A stretch of DNA of 64,000 nt from Desertibaculum subflavum. Its GTDB lineage: Bacteria; Pseudomonadota; Alphaproteobacteria; Ferrovibrionales; Ferrovibrionaceae. The DNA is taken from positions 1-64,000 of the forward strand of contig QOZS01000023.1 in NCBI GenBank assembly GCA_003576705.1, written 5' to 3'. This document shows, in pieces, positions 48,288-57,754 of this stretch. Under the pieces are notes generated by a model that saw only the letters and a program-made list of their open reading frames with translations, did not search any database and was not told the DNA's origin. Positions within the stretch are counted from its first letter, which is position 1. Every line of letters begins with the position of its first letter. Made by a program: the position numbers and the translations under genes.

Positions 48288-48983
48288 TCATCCTTTCGCG
48301 AGACGCCGGTCGACCGATGGACGATCGTCGAGCGAAGGGTGGCGGTCGATCGCCAGGTGCTGGTCGATTTCGTCCGCCAGGCGCGCGACCTCCTCGGCCG
48401 CTGCCGAACGGGGGGCGACCTCGGTGACCCCTTTGCCCTTGAGCAGACTTGCCGCATAGACGGTGCGGTTGCCAAGGGCGGCCTCGGCAACGGCGAGCTG
48501 CTCGCCATCGATGGCGGCCCGCATCTCGTCCGCCAGCAGGCCCCGCGCCGGCACCCGGTTCAGCACCAGCATCATGTCGCGGCGCTCGTCGCGGATCATC
48601 TTGATGGTCGGCTTGGTGGCCCAAAGGTCCATCGGCGAAAGCTGCATTGGCACCAGCACCAGTTCCGCGGCGCGCACGGCGGCTTTGGCGCCGGTCTCGG
48701 TATGCGGCGGACTGTCGATCAGAATCAGATCGAAATCGTTCTTCAGACGGTCGGCTTCCGTCCCCGTGCGCCAGCCCGACACCCACCTGAGGTCGATGTG
48801 ATCTTCACCGCCGTTCGCCTTGCTGCGCACCCGGTACCATTGCGTCAGGCTTTCCTGCGGATCGATATCGATCAGCGCGACGCGGCGCTGCTGGCTCGCC
48901 CAATGGGCGGCAAGCTGGGCGACCAGCGTCGTCTTGCCTGCACCACCCTTTTGCTGGGCGACGGTGATCACGCGCGCCGGCAT
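48288..48983 (-). CDS. ParA-family ATPase, solitary
   Basis: A 231-residue deviant Walker ATPase. KGGAGKTT at 12-19 and LIDIDPQESL form the nucleotide site, followed by ILIDSPPH. Small ParA proteins position plasmids, chromosome regions or large protein complexes. No parB-like gene, origin repeats or other plasmid genes are nearby, and the neighbours are housekeeping, so this is more likely a chromosomal cargo-positioning ATPase. GGAGG lies 6 bases before ATG 48983. It is divergent from serC. Confidence 0.87.
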   Translation of the reverse strand: MPARVITVAQQKGGAGKTTLVAQLAAHWASQQRRVALIDIDPQESLTQWYRVRSKANGGEDHIDLRWVSGWRTGTEADRLKNDFDLILIDSPPHTETGAKAAVRAAELVLVPMQLSPMDLWATKPTIKMIRDERRDMMLVLNRVPARGLLADEMRAAIDGEQLAVAEAALGNRTVYAASLLKGKGVTEVAPRSAAAEEVARLADEIDQHLAIDRHPSLDDRPSVDRRLAKG

Positions 48984-49114
48984 GCTGCGCCTCCATCCGT
49001 CCAATGCGGCAGTGTGCCCCGATTCGGCATTGACAGGAAAGGGCGGCGTCCTTAGAGCCGTCCCCGGGCCACGCCCCCCCAACGGGGCGCGCCGTTCTGG
49101 AAGGAACGTCAGAT

Positions 49115-50281
49115 ATGCAGAAGCCGAACCTGCGGCCGGTCGTGCCGCATTTTTCCTCTGGTCCGTGCGCCAAGCGGCCGGGCTGGTCCCCTGAAAACCT
49201 GAAGCACGCGGCACTCGGGCGGTCGCACCGCGCCAAGGAAGGCAAGGCGAAGCTGGTCGAAGTCATCGACCGGTCCCGCCAGTTGCTCGGCATGCCCGCC
49301 GACTACCGCCTGGGCATCGTGCCGGCCTCCGATACCGGCGCCGTGGAGATGGCGCTGTGGTCGCTGCTCGGCGCGCGGCCGGTCGACCTGCTCGGCTGGG
49401 AGAGCTTCGGCATCGAATGGGTCAACGACGTCACCAAGCAGCTGAAGCTGAAGGACGTCCGCCCGATCACGGCGCCGTATGGCCGGCTGCCCGATCTGGC
49501 GCAAGTCGACTGGTCGCACGATGTGGTGTTCACCTGGAACGGCACCACGTCCGGCGTGCGCGTGCCGGACGGCAATTGGATTGCCGATGACCGCCAGGGC
49601 CTCGCGATCTGCGACGCCACTTCGGCGGTCTTCGCCATGGACCTTCCCTGGGCGAAGCTCGATGTGGTCACCTGGTCCTGGCAGAAGGTGCTGGGCGGCG
49701 AGGCGGCGCACGGCATGCTGGCGCTCAGCCCGCGGGCGGTCGCGCGACTCGAGAGCTACACGCCGCCCTGGCCGCTGCCCAAGATCTTCCGGCTGACCAA
49801 GGGCGGCAAGCTGATCGACGGCGTCTTCGCCGGCGAGACCATCAACACGCCGTCGCTGCTCTGCACCGAGGACCAGATCGATGCGTTGCGCTGGGCCGAG
49901 GGGATCGGCGGCCTCAAGAGCCTGATCGCGCGCTCGGAGGCGAGCCTCGAGGTCATCGCCGACTGGGTGGCGAAGACGCCCTGGGTCGATTTCCTGGCCG
50001 AGGATCCGGTCACGCGCTCGTGCACCAGCGTCTGCCTCAAGATCGTCGATCCCGCGTTTCTGGCGCTGCCGGATGCCGACAAGACGGCCGCGGTGAAGGC
50101 CCTGGTGGCGCCGATCGAGAAGGAGGGCGTCGCCTTCGATATCGCCGGCCATCGCGATGCGCCGCCCGGCATCCGCATCTGGTGCGGCGCCACCGTCGAG
50201 ACGAGCGACGTTGCAGCGCTCACGCACTGGCTCGACTGGGCCTTTGCCGAGACCCGACCCACCTTCAAGAAGACGGCCTGA
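49115..50281 (+). CDS. serC: Phosphoserine aminotransferase
   Basis: A 388-residue PLP enzyme that makes 3-phosphoserine from 3-phosphohydroxypyruvate and glutamate. [22 protein letters not shown] and the PLP lysine in [14 protein letters not shown] identify the alphaproteobacterial SerC type, which differs from the E. coli form. GAAGGAA precedes ATG 49115. It is directly followed by serA (5 bases), giving two successive serine-pathway steps in one operon. Confidence 0.95.
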   Translation: MQKPNLRPVVPHFSSGPCAKRPGWSPENLKHAALGRSHRAKEGKAKLVEVIDRSRQLLGMPADYRLGIVPASDTGAVEMALWSLLGARPVDLLGWESFGIEWVNDVTKQLKLKDVRPITAPYGRLPDLAQVDWSHDVVFTWNGTTSGVRVPDGNWIADDRQGLAICDATSAVFAMDLPWAKLDVVTWSWQKVLGGEAAHGMLALSPRAVARLESYTPPWPLPKIFRLTKGGKLIDGVFAGETINTPSLLCTEDQIDALRWAEGIGGLKSLIARSEASLEVIADWVAKTPWVDFLAEDPVTRSCTSVCLKIVDPAFLALPDADKTAAVKALVAPIEKEGVAFDIAGHRDAPPGIRIWCGATVETSDVAALTHWLDWAFAETRPTFKKTA

Positions 50282-50286
50282 ACGCC

Positions 50287-51864
50287 ATGCCCAAGGTTCT
50301 GATTTCCGACGAGCTGTCGCCGTCGGCGGTGGCGATCTTTCGCGACCGCGGCGTCGAGGTCGACCTCAAGCCGGGCCTCAAGCCCGAGGAGCTGATCGCC
50401 ATCATCGGCGACTACGACGGTCTCGCCATCCGCTCGGCGACCAAGGTGACGACCAAGGTGCTGGCTGCGGCGCACCGGCTGAAGGTCGTCGGCCGCGCGG
50501 GGATCGGCGTCGACAATGTGGACGTGCCGGCGGCCACCGCGCGCGGCGTCTGCGTGATGAACACGCCGTTCGGCAATTCGATCACCACGGCCGAGCACGC
50601 CATCGCCATGATGTTCGCCCTGGCGCGCCAGCTGCCGGAAGCCGACCGGTCGACCCGGGCGGGCAAGTGGGAGAAGACACGCTTCATGGGCGTCGAATTG
50701 TTCGGCAAGACGCTCGGCGTGATCGGCTGCGGCAATATCGGTTCGATCGTCGCCGACCGGGCGCTCGGCCTGAAGATGAAGGTGGTCGCCTTCGACCCCT
50801 TCCTGTCGCCGGAGCGCGCCGTCGAGCTGGGCGTGGAGAAGGTCGACCTGGACGAGCTGCTCGGGCGGGCCGACTTCATCACGCTGCATACGCCGATGAC
50901 CGAGCAGACCCGGCACATCCTGCGCAAGGACACCCTGGCCAAGTGCAAGAAGGGGGTGCGCATCATCAATTGCGCCCGCGGCGGCCTGATCGTCGAGGAG
51001 GACCTGGCCGATGCGCTGAAGAGCGGCCAGGTCGGCGGCGCGGCCCTGGACGTGTTCGTGGAGGAGCCGGCGCGGGCGAACCCGCTCTTCGAGATGCCGG
51101 GCGTGGTGGCGACGCCGCATCTCGGCGCCTCGACCACCGAGGCGCAGGAGAACGTGGCGCTGCAGATCGCGGAGCAGATGTCGGACTATCTCCTGCTCGG
51201 CGCGGTGAGCAACGCGCTCAACATGCCCTCCGTCACCGCCGAGGAGGCGCCCAAGCTCCGGCCATACATGAAGCTGGCCGAGCAGATGGGCGCGTTCGCC
51301 GGCCAGCTCTCGGATCCCGGCATCAAGAAGGTGACGGTGGAATACGAGGGGCATGTGGCCTCGCTCAACACGCGCCCGCTCACGGCCATCGTCCTGCAGG
51401 GGCTGCTGCGGCCGATCCTGGACAGCGTCAACATGGTGAACGCGCCGGTGATCGCGAAGGAGAACGGCATCGACGTGGTCGAGGCGCGGCACGACCGCGA
51501 AGGGGATTATCACACGCTGATGCGGCTGGTCGTCGAGACTTCGGAACGGACTCGCGACGTGGCCGGCACGCTGTTCGCCGACCGTCGGCCCCGCATCGTC
51601 GAGGTCAAGGGCATCAAGGTGGAGGCCGAGCTCGGCCCCCACATGCTCTATGTCACCAACGAGGACAAGCCGGGCTTCATCGGCCGACTCGGCACGCTGC
51701 TCGGCGATGCCGGGATCAACATCGCCACCTTCCATCTGGGACGGGCCGAGCCGGGCAAGGACGCTATTGCCCTGGTCGAGGTGGACGGCCCGATTCCCGG
51801 CGCGGTCCTCGAGGCCGTGCGCGCCATTCCGGCCGTGCGGCAGGCGGCGCCTTTGTCGTTCTAG
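50287..51864 (+). CDS. serA: D-3-phosphoglycerate dehydrogenase
   Basis: A 525-residue long-type SerA that oxidises 3-phosphoglycerate, the first step of serine synthesis. The NAD site GVIGCGNIGSIVADRA, the catalytic Arg-Glu-His set (NCARGGLI, TPHLGASTTEAQ) and a C-terminal ACT domain (HMLYVTNEDKPGFIGRLGTLL) after an intervening domain show the full long form, which serine can inhibit. It lies 5 bases after serC. Confidence 0.97.
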   Translation: MPKVLISDELSPSAVAIFRDRGVEVDLKPGLKPEELIAIIGDYDGLAIRSATKVTTKVLAAAHRLKVVGRAGIGVDNVDVPAATARGVCVMNTPFGNSITTAEHAIAMMFALARQLPEADRSTRAGKWEKTRFMGVELFGKTLGVIGCGNIGSIVADRALGLKMKVVAFDPFLSPERAVELGVEKVDLDELLGRADFITLHTPMTEQTRHILRKDTLAKCKKGVRIINCARGGLIVEEDLADALKSGQVGGAALDVFVEEPARANPLFEMPGVVATPHLGASTTEAQENVALQIAEQMSDYLLLGAVSNALNMPSVTAEEAPKLRPYMKLAEQMGAFAGQLSDPGIKKVTVEYEGHVASLNTRPLTAIVLQGLLRPILDSVNMVNAPVIAKENGIDVVEARHDREGDYHTLMRLVVETSERTRDVAGTLFADRRPRIVEVKGIKVEAELGPHMLYVTNEDKPGFIGRLGTLLGDAGINIATFHLGRAEPGKDAIALVEVDGPIPGAVLEAVRAIPAVRQAAPLSF

Positions 51865-51888
51865 ATTGCGGTGCGTGGGCTCGGCGCG

Positions 51889-52608
51889 TCAGGGCGCCAA
51901 TGCGTAGCCGACATTGCGGACGCCGATGATGATGCGGGGAACCTTCGGGTCCACCTCGATCTTGCGCCGCAGGTTGGAGATGTGGATGTCGATCGACCGG
52001 TCCGCGGGGCTCCATTCGCGCTGATGCACCAGCGCCAGAAGGTCGCGCCGGCTCACCGGCTCCGGCATGCGGCGCGCCAGTTCGGCGAGAACCTGGAACT
52101 CGGCCGTCGTCACATGCACCGTGTCTCCGATCGGCGATTCGAGCCGCCGCGCCGGCAGATCGAGACGCCAGCCCTGGAAGGTCGTCACGCCGCTGGTCGG
52201 AACGCCGTTGGCGGTGGCCCCGGACGGCTGCTCCCATCCGCGGCGGCGCAACACGGCGCGCACGCGGGCCAGCAGCTCGCGATTGAGGAACGGCTTGACC
52301 AGGAAATCGTCGGCGCCGGCCTCGAGGCCGACCACGCGCTCGATCGGATCCGACCGGCCGCTCACGATGACGATCGGAGTATTCGCCCGCTTGCGAATCT
52401 CGCGGATCAGGTCGAGACCGTCCTCGTTCGGGAGGCCGAGATCCAAGATCACGAGATCGTGATGCTCGGATGCCAAATAGGTCCGTGCCTCGGCGCCAGT
52501 GGAAGCTTCGGTGACGCTGAGTCCGGCCTCGGTCAAATATTGGGTGTATACACTGCGGATCACCTCATCGTCTTCGACGATCAGGAGGTGGGGCTTCGAT
52601 GCTTTCAT
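51889..52608 (-). CDS. OmpR/PhoB-family response regulator
   Basis: A 239-residue two-component regulator. The receiver domain (about 8-120) has the acidic pair EDD (12-14), phosphoacceptor Asp56 (ILDLGLP) and Lys in FLVKPF. A winged-helix domain (about 140-236) has RSIDIHISNLRRKIE. It resembles the TorR/ArcA branch. No kinase is adjacent, so it is an orphan. It may be preceded by a TTGACA -35 (minus strand, near 52677-52672), but the matching -10 is weak. It is convergent with serA. Confidence 0.92.
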   Translation of the reverse strand: MKASKPHLLIVEDDEVIRSVYTQYLTEAGLSVTEASTGAEARTYLASEHHDLVILDLGLPNEDGLDLIREIRKRANTPIVIVSGRSDPIERVVGLEAGADDFLVKPFLNRELLARVRAVLRRRGWEQPSGATANGVPTSGVTTFQGWRLDLPARRLESPIGDTVHVTTAEFQVLAELARRMPEPVSRRDLLALVHQREWSPADRSIDIHISNLRRKIEVDPKVPRIIIGVRNVGYALAP

Positions 52609-53003
52609 GGGTATCTGATTGAAAAAACCTTTTTCGGCGATCTGCTTTTTTCATGGAAGCAGAATCGATATCAGTTGTCAAATCGGAGACCCCCGCTTGA
52701 GTTGTAAGAGTATATTAAGGTAAAACGACATCGTGTGCGCGAGATAGTATGTTTGGTTTGGGCGCGCGAAACTCTTCCTATAATTCGCTTCTAATTCAAC
52801 GAAAAGCGGAACAACGTAACACTGCATGGCCTACTATGCAGTGTTGCCCGCCCTATGTGGCAAAATGTTAAATCTTGTATGAGCGAGATTGTGTTATTAT
52901 TCGCAAGTTTCCCGGTTGATCCCGGCCTGCGGGCGCTCACCGCCACGTTCGGCAATCCTTGGCGCGAGGCCAGGCCGGATCTGTCGCGACCCCGCAGTGC
53001 CGG
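52609..53003. other. AT-rich intergenic region, no gene
   Basis: These 395 bases are far more AT-rich than the rest of the window and hold no plausible reading frame. They contain the promoter region of the response regulator (minus strand), a perfect 10-bp hairpin (52818-52845) and, near the phaC end, an 8-bp inverted pair CCGGCCTG (52922-52929)/CAGGCCGG (52971-52978) with a long loop. No typical terminator is seen for the leftward phaC transcript. A small RNA or regulator binding sites are possible. Confidence 0.7.
52818..52845. repeat. Perfect 10-bp inverted repeat
   Basis: AACACTGCAT (52818-52827) and ATGCAGTGTT (52836-52845) are exact inverted complements with an 8-base loop. There is no T-run after it in either direction, so an operator or RNA structural element is more likely than a terminator. 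Confidence 0.7.
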
Positions 53004-54794
53004 CTAGTCAAGCGAGCGCACCTTGACGTAGCTGCCCGGTGCTTCTTCGATCACCGCAAGGCGCCCGTCGCCGGGCTTGCGCGCCTGAACCTTGTCGCCG
53101 GCGTGGTTGGCGATCCAATCCGCCCAATCCGGCCACCACGACCCTTCGTGGCGCGCGGCGCCGGCAAACCACTGTTCCGGCGTCGGCGGGTTCTCGGGGT
53201 TCGTCCAGAAACAGTACTTCCGCGCCGAGGGCGGGTTCACCACGCCGGCGATATGGCCGGAGCCCGACAGGACGAACCGGTAGGGTCCCCGATAGAGCTG
53301 GCTCGCGGCATAGGTCGCTTTCCACGGCGCGATGTGGTCGCTCTCGGTGGAGAGCTGGTAGACCGGCAGCGCGACGCGGCGGAGATCGATCGGAACGTCC
53401 CTCATGGTGATCCCGCCCGCCTCAACCAGCCGGTTCTCCAGGTACATGTTGCGCAGGTAGAAATTGTGCATCTGCGCCGGCATACGGGTGGCGTCGGCGT
53501 TCCAGTACAGCAGGTCGAAAGCCATCGGCTTGCGCCCGCGCAGATAGTTGTTCACCACGAACGACCAAATCAGGTCGTTGTCGCGCATCATGTTGAACAC
53601 GTTGGCCATGTGCCGGCCTTCGAGATAGCCCTTCTCGCTGATATGGGCTTCGAGCCGCTTCAGCTGCTCCTCGTCGATGAAGACCTTGAGCTCACCCGCC
53701 TCCTTGAAGTCGGTCAGCGCGGTGAAGAAGGTGGCGGAGACGAAGCGGTCGTCGCCGGTTGCCGCCATGTAGGCGAGCGTCGCCGCCATCAGCGTGCCGC
53801 CGATGCAATAGCCGATCACATTGGCCTGGCGCTCGCCGGTGGCCTGCTCGATGGCGTCGAGCGCCGCCAGCGGTCCTTCGACCATGTAATCCTCGAAGGT
53901 CTTCTGGGCGAGCCGGTGATCCGGGTTGACCCAGGAAACGACGAAGACCGTCAACCCTTGCTCGACCGCCCAGCGGATGAACGAGTTCCTCGGCTGCAGG
54001 TCGAGGATGTAGAACTTGTTGATCCAGGGCGGCACGATCAGCAGCGGCCGGCGATAGACCGTCGGCGTGGTCGGTTCGTACTGGATCAGCTGCATCAGAT
54101 CGTTCTGGAACACGACCTTGCCCGGTGAGGTCGCGACATTCTTGCCGAGCTCGAACTGGTCGGAATCGGTCATGCTGACCTTCAACCGGCCGCGACCGCG
54201 ATGGATGTCGGCAATCATGTTCTCCAGGCCGCGCACGAGATTTTCGCCGTTCGATTCCAGCGTCTCCCGCATCACCTGCGGATTGAGCGCGACGAAGTTC
54301 GTCGGCGCCAGCGCGTCGACGAACTGGCGCGCATAGAACTCGCCCTTGCGCCGCGTCGCCGGATCGACATCCGTGCTGCGCACCTGCTGTATCAGCCACT
54401 GGGTGCCCAGCAGATAGGCCTGCTTCACGAAATCGTAGGCCACCTCCTCGTTCCAGGCCTTGTCGGTGAAGCGGCGGTCGTCCTTGGCCGGCTCGATGAC
54501 CGGCTTCACTTCCTCGCCGCGCATGCGGCGGCCGATATTGATCCAGAGATTGGTGTAGTCGCGCCACAGGTCGATCTGCGCCTCTGCGGCGCGGAAGGGG
54601 TCCGACATCCAGCGTTGCATGACCTGTACGAAGGCGCTCTGCAGGGCATCCGGATCGGGCAGCTGGAAGCCATCGTCCTGCGCCGCCGCCTTGATCGATT
54701 CCGAGAGCGCCGCTTGTCCCTTCTCGGCCAGCTCGGCGAGCTTGCGGGCAAGTTCGACGGGGTCCGGCCCGACCTTGGCCGTTGTATCGTTCAT
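53004..54794 (-). CDS. phaC: Class I poly(3-hydroxyalkanoate) synthase
   Basis: A 596-residue PHA synthase that polymerises 3-hydroxyacyl-CoA into storage polyester on granules. The lipase-box-like GYCIGGT gives Cys330, with Asp486 (STESDHIAPW) and His514 (SGSGHIAG), the same triad and spacing as C. necator PhaC. Length fits class I, which needs no PhaE or PhaR partner. GGAGG precedes ATG 54794. It stands alone, divergent from the amidohydrolase gene. Confidence 0.96.
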   Translation of the reverse strand: MNDTTAKVGPDPVELARKLAELAEKGQAALSESIKAAAQDDGFQLPDPDALQSAFVQVMQRWMSDPFRAAEAQIDLWRDYTNLWINIGRRMRGEEVKPVIEPAKDDRRFTDKAWNEEVAYDFVKQAYLLGTQWLIQQVRSTDVDPATRRKGEFYARQFVDALAPTNFVALNPQVMRETLESNGENLVRGLENMIADIHRGRGRLKVSMTDSDQFELGKNVATSPGKVVFQNDLMQLIQYEPTTPTVYRRPLLIVPPWINKFYILDLQPRNSFIRWAVEQGLTVFVVSWVNPDHRLAQKTFEDYMVEGPLAALDAIEQATGERQANVIGYCIGGTLMAATLAYMAATGDDRFVSATFFTALTDFKEAGELKVFIDEEQLKRLEAHISEKGYLEGRHMANVFNMMRDNDLIWSFVVNNYLRGRKPMAFDLLYWNADATRMPAQMHNFYLRNMYLENRLVEAGGITMRDVPIDLRRVALPVYQLSTESDHIAPWKATYAASQLYRGPYRFVLSGSGHIAGVVNPPSARKYCFWTNPENPPTPEQWFAGAARHEGSWWPDWADWIANHAGDKVQARKPGDGRLAVIEEAPGSYVKVRSLD

Positions 54795-54919
54795 TGGTTC
54801 CTCCCTGGTGGCCGTCGGCCCCGAGACGCCCATACCGGCCTTATATACGGTGCCCGTCCCGACTCTTCCACGTGGTGAGCCCGGGGTTTCGGGATACGAT
54901 ATCGGCGGAGGAACGCCTC

Positions 54920-55966
54920 ATGAACGAAACGACCTCGCGTCTGCGATCCGGCAATATCGTGCGGCCCGACGAAGCCTGGCTCGGCCGCGTCGACGAGCCC
55001 GCGATGGAGCCGGAGCTGCCGATCGTCGATCCGCACCACCATCTTTGGGATCGGCAGGGCTACCCCTACCTGCTGCCGGAGCTGTTGGCCGACCTGGATA
55101 GCGGCCACGATATTCGCGCGACGGTGTTCGTGGAGTGCATGTCTATGTATCGGGCCGATGCGGCGAGCGACATGCGGCCGGTCGGCGAAACCGAGTTCGT
55201 CAATGGTGTGGCGGCGATGAGCGCGAGCGGCGGCTATGGCGCGTCGCGTGTCTGCGCCGGCATCGTCGGCTTTGCCGATCTCACGCTGGGCGACCGCGCC
55301 CGGCCCGTTCTCGAGGCGCATCTGCAGGCCGGCGGCGGCCGGTTCAGAGGCATCCGCCATGCCGCGGGCTGGGACGCCAGCGAGGCAGTGTGGAACAGCC
55401 ACACCCATCCGCCGGAGGGCCTCTATCGCAGCCCGGCCTTCCGCACCGGTTTCGCGCAGCTGGCCGGGCTGAACCTGGTGTTCGACGCCTGGCTCTATCA
55501 TCCGCAACTGTCCGACGTGGCCGATCTCGCACGCGCCTTCCCGGCCACCGCAATCGTGCTCGACCATGTCGGCGGCCCGATCGGCATCGGGCCCTATGCC
55601 GGCCGGGAGGCGGAAACTTTTGCGCGATGGAAATCCGAAATAGCCGCACTGGCCGGCTGCAGCAACGTGGTGGTCAAGCTCGGCGGGCTTGGCATGAAAA
55701 TCGGAGTGTTCGATTTCCATCGCCGGTCGGAACCGGCCGGTTCCGAAGAGCTGGCCAGGGCCTGGCGGCCCTGGATCGAGACCTGCATCGAAGCCTTTGG
55801 CGCCGATCGATGCATGTTCGAGAGCAACTTCCCGGTCGACAAGGTGACCTGCAGCTACAGAATCCTGTGGAACGCCTTCAAGCGCCTTGCCGCCGGCGCG
55901 TCGCCGACCGAGAAGGCCGCGCTGTTTTCAGGCACGGCAAAGCGTGTCTACCGGCTGCCCGAGTGA
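54920..55966 (+). CDS. Amidohydrolase-2 family metal-dependent hydrolase
   Basis: A 348-residue TIM-barrel hydrolase. DPHHHLWD near residue 36 holds the metal ligands His-x-His, and IVLDHVGGP and FESNFPVDK supply late metal and catalytic residues. The family hydrolyses lactones or decarboxylates aromatic acids; the substrate is unknown. GGAGG precedes ATG 54920. It is convergent with the EEP-family gene, 4 bases apart. Confidence 0.88.
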   Translation: MNETTSRLRSGNIVRPDEAWLGRVDEPAMEPELPIVDPHHHLWDRQGYPYLLPELLADLDSGHDIRATVFVECMSMYRADAASDMRPVGETEFVNGVAAMSASGGYGASRVCAGIVGFADLTLGDRARPVLEAHLQAGGGRFRGIRHAAGWDASEAVWNSHTHPPEGLYRSPAFRTGFAQLAGLNLVFDAWLYHPQLSDVADLARAFPATAIVLDHVGGPIGIGPYAGREAETFARWKSEIAALAGCSNVVVKLGGLGMKIGVFDFHRRSEPAGSEELARAWRPWIETCIEAFGADRCMFESNFPVDKVTCSYRILWNAFKRLAAGASPTEKAALFSGTAKRVYRLPE

Positions 55967-55970
55967 GGCT

Positions 55971-56933
55971 TCAGGCAAGATCGAAGACGGCGACCATCGG
56001 CGCATGGGTGGAATCGGTGAAATTGGCACCCATTTTCTCTGCGTCCCGTTCGTCGGCCAGTCCCTGGTTGTGGATCTCCACAGCGCGGCAATGGGCGGCC
56101 AAGGGCTGACTTGCCAGTACGTGATCGACCAGCGCCTGCTGCCCATGACGCCGCACGGTGAAGCGACGCTCCGCCGGAACTGCATCCGCCAGCGGCACGA
56201 GGGCTCGCTCCGCGGACGGTGCCTCGACAGAATCGCTGCGGTCGGCGGTCAGCAGCCGCACCGGCACTTCCGTCGGCCCGGCATTCAGGTCGCCGCACAC
56301 GGCGATCAGCGCGCCTGCGTCCTCGTCAAGCAGGCGGTCGACCAGCAGCCGCGCCTCGAGCGCCTGCGCGCTGCGTTTCATCGCGGCCAACTGATAACCG
56401 GCCGCCCATCGCGCGGTGCCGCTCTGCGAGCCGGGATCCGGGTGTGTTCCAGGTATCGGAACCGGCAGCGGCGCGCGCAGGTGGAGATTGATCAGGTGAA
56501 GCTTCTGCCCGTCGGCGAGCGTCGCGCAGGCGTATAGCAGCGGACGGTCGAACGGCGCCGCGATTTCACCGAAAGGCCCTGTCCGCAGGGCTGGCGGCGC
56601 GACGAGCTCATGGCGAACGGCCCGTGTCGAGACGATCGGCAACCGCGACAGGATCATCAGATTGTGCCGATCGGCGACGCCGGCCCCGTCGGGCCCCGGC
56701 GTGACGGCAACATGAAAGCCTTCATAGATCGTCCCTGCAATGACCCTCTGCAGCGCCGATGGCTCGCGCGGACGCCCCTTTGCCGGATGCCGGCCGTCGA
56801 TCTCCTGCAGGCACAGAATATCGGCTGCCAATCCGGTCAACCGGGGCCGCAGGACGGCGATGCGAGCGTCGAGCGGCGGCGAGCCGGGTCGCTCGCCGAG
56901 ACTCTCGAGATTGTAGGTGAGCAGCCTCAGCAT
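55971..56933 (-). CDS. Endonuclease/exonuclease/phosphatase (EEP) family protein
   Basis: A 320-residue member of the DNase I/AP-endonuclease-like fold. LTYNLESL (Asn), CLQEIDG (metal Glu), INLHLRAP (His), VCGDLNAGP (Asp-Asn) and a late THAPMVAV (His) form the usual active site. Members cut nucleic acids or phosphate esters; the substrate is unknown. There is no signal peptide. It follows the universal stress protein gene by 20 bases and closes the lon-usp operon. Confidence 0.86.
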   Translation of the reverse strand: MLRLLTYNLESLGERPGSPPLDARIAVLRPRLTGLAADILCLQEIDGRHPAKGRPREPSALQRVIAGTIYEGFHVAVTPGPDGAGVADRHNLMILSRLPIVSTRAVRHELVAPPALRTGPFGEIAAPFDRPLLYACATLADGQKLHLINLHLRAPLPVPIPGTHPDPGSQSGTARWAAGYQLAAMKRSAQALEARLLVDRLLDEDAGALIAVCGDLNAGPTEVPVRLLTADRSDSVEAPSAERALVPLADAVPAERRFTVRRHGQQALVDHVLASQPLAAHCRAVEIHNQGLADERDAEKMGANFTDSTHAPMVAVFDLA

Positions 56934-56953
56934 CGGATTCCGTATCGGTGCGG

Positions 56954-57754
56954 TCAGCGAACGACCAGCACGGCGCAGCCCGATGTCTGCACCAACGGCT
57001 CGGCGCCGATCCTGCCCGCGAGGCCGGCGGGCAAGATCAGGATGGACGGTGTGTCCTGCCGCAGGACCGATCGCACGATGCTCAGGTCCGTGTCGCGCGT
57101 GCGCCTTGGCGTCAGTTGCGGCGGCAGGTCTCTGATCTTGTGGTCCACGTCGATGACTGTCAGTTGTGACGCGAATGCGTGCGCCAGGGCAGCGCCAGTC
57201 TCGATCGCGCGCCTGCCCGCCTCGGTCCCGTCGTCGCAGACGGCGATGCTTCGGGTGGCGTCGGCACTGAAGCTCTGCAGCAGGACGTCGCAATCGGAGA
57301 GCTCGGTCAGGATGGCTTCCGCCATGCCGCGGCGGCCACCGCCTGCGCCGGGCGGAGAGGCAGCGTAGAGCATCACCAGGTCGCCGGGTCGCACCGCGCC
57401 CCGGACCGAGGCGGCGAACTGCCCCCGGATCGTCTGCATCCTCCCGGTGATGCCGGCTTCACGCGCGGCTTCGGCCATGGTCCGCTCGGCCAGCCGCGCG
57501 AAGGCGAGAAGCTCGCGCTCCAGATCGCTGGCTTGCATCGGCATGTGCTGCGCGGTGGCGAGACTCACCTGGCCGGCGAAGGGAAACGCCGCCATCCGGT
57601 GCAGGCTCTCGTCCTCCACCAGCAATGCCGAAAGGTCTGCCTTCAACGAGGCCGCGAAGCGCGCCGCCTGGCGCAAGACCGGCCGCAGATCGCCGAAACC
57701 GGAAATGGCGACGACGACATGGCGCGCCCCGACATCCCCCGTGCGGTCAGCCAT
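56954..57754 (-). CDS. Universal stress protein, tandem-domain type
   Basis: A 266-residue protein with an N-terminal UspA-like half (HVVVAISGFGD to about 140) and a C-terminal half that ends with SGCAVLVVR. The nucleotide-binding G-2x-G-9x-G pattern is not obvious, so ATP binding is uncertain. ATG at 57754, with AGGGAG, overlaps the protease stop by 8 bases. The role is stress survival; the setting suggests low-oxygen induction (see the box at 60234). Confidence 0.82.
   Translation of the reverse strand: MADRTGDVGARHVVVAISGFGDLRPVLRQAARFAASLKADLSALLVEDESLHRMAAFPFAGQVSLATAQHMPMQASDLERELLAFARLAERTMAEAAREAGITGRMQTIRGQFAASVRGAVRPGDLVMLYAASPPGAGGGRRGMAEAILTELSDCDVLLQSFSADATRSIAVCDDGTEAGRRAIETGAALAHAFASQLTVIDVDHKIRDLPPQLTPRRTRDTDLSIVRSVLRQDTPSILILPAGLAGRIGAEPLVQTSGCAVLVVR

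Noticed and set aside
48288..48983. ParA as a sign of an integrated plasmid
   Set aside because: No parB, replication gene, integrase, attachment site or composition shift accompanies it; flanking genes are chromosomal housekeeping.
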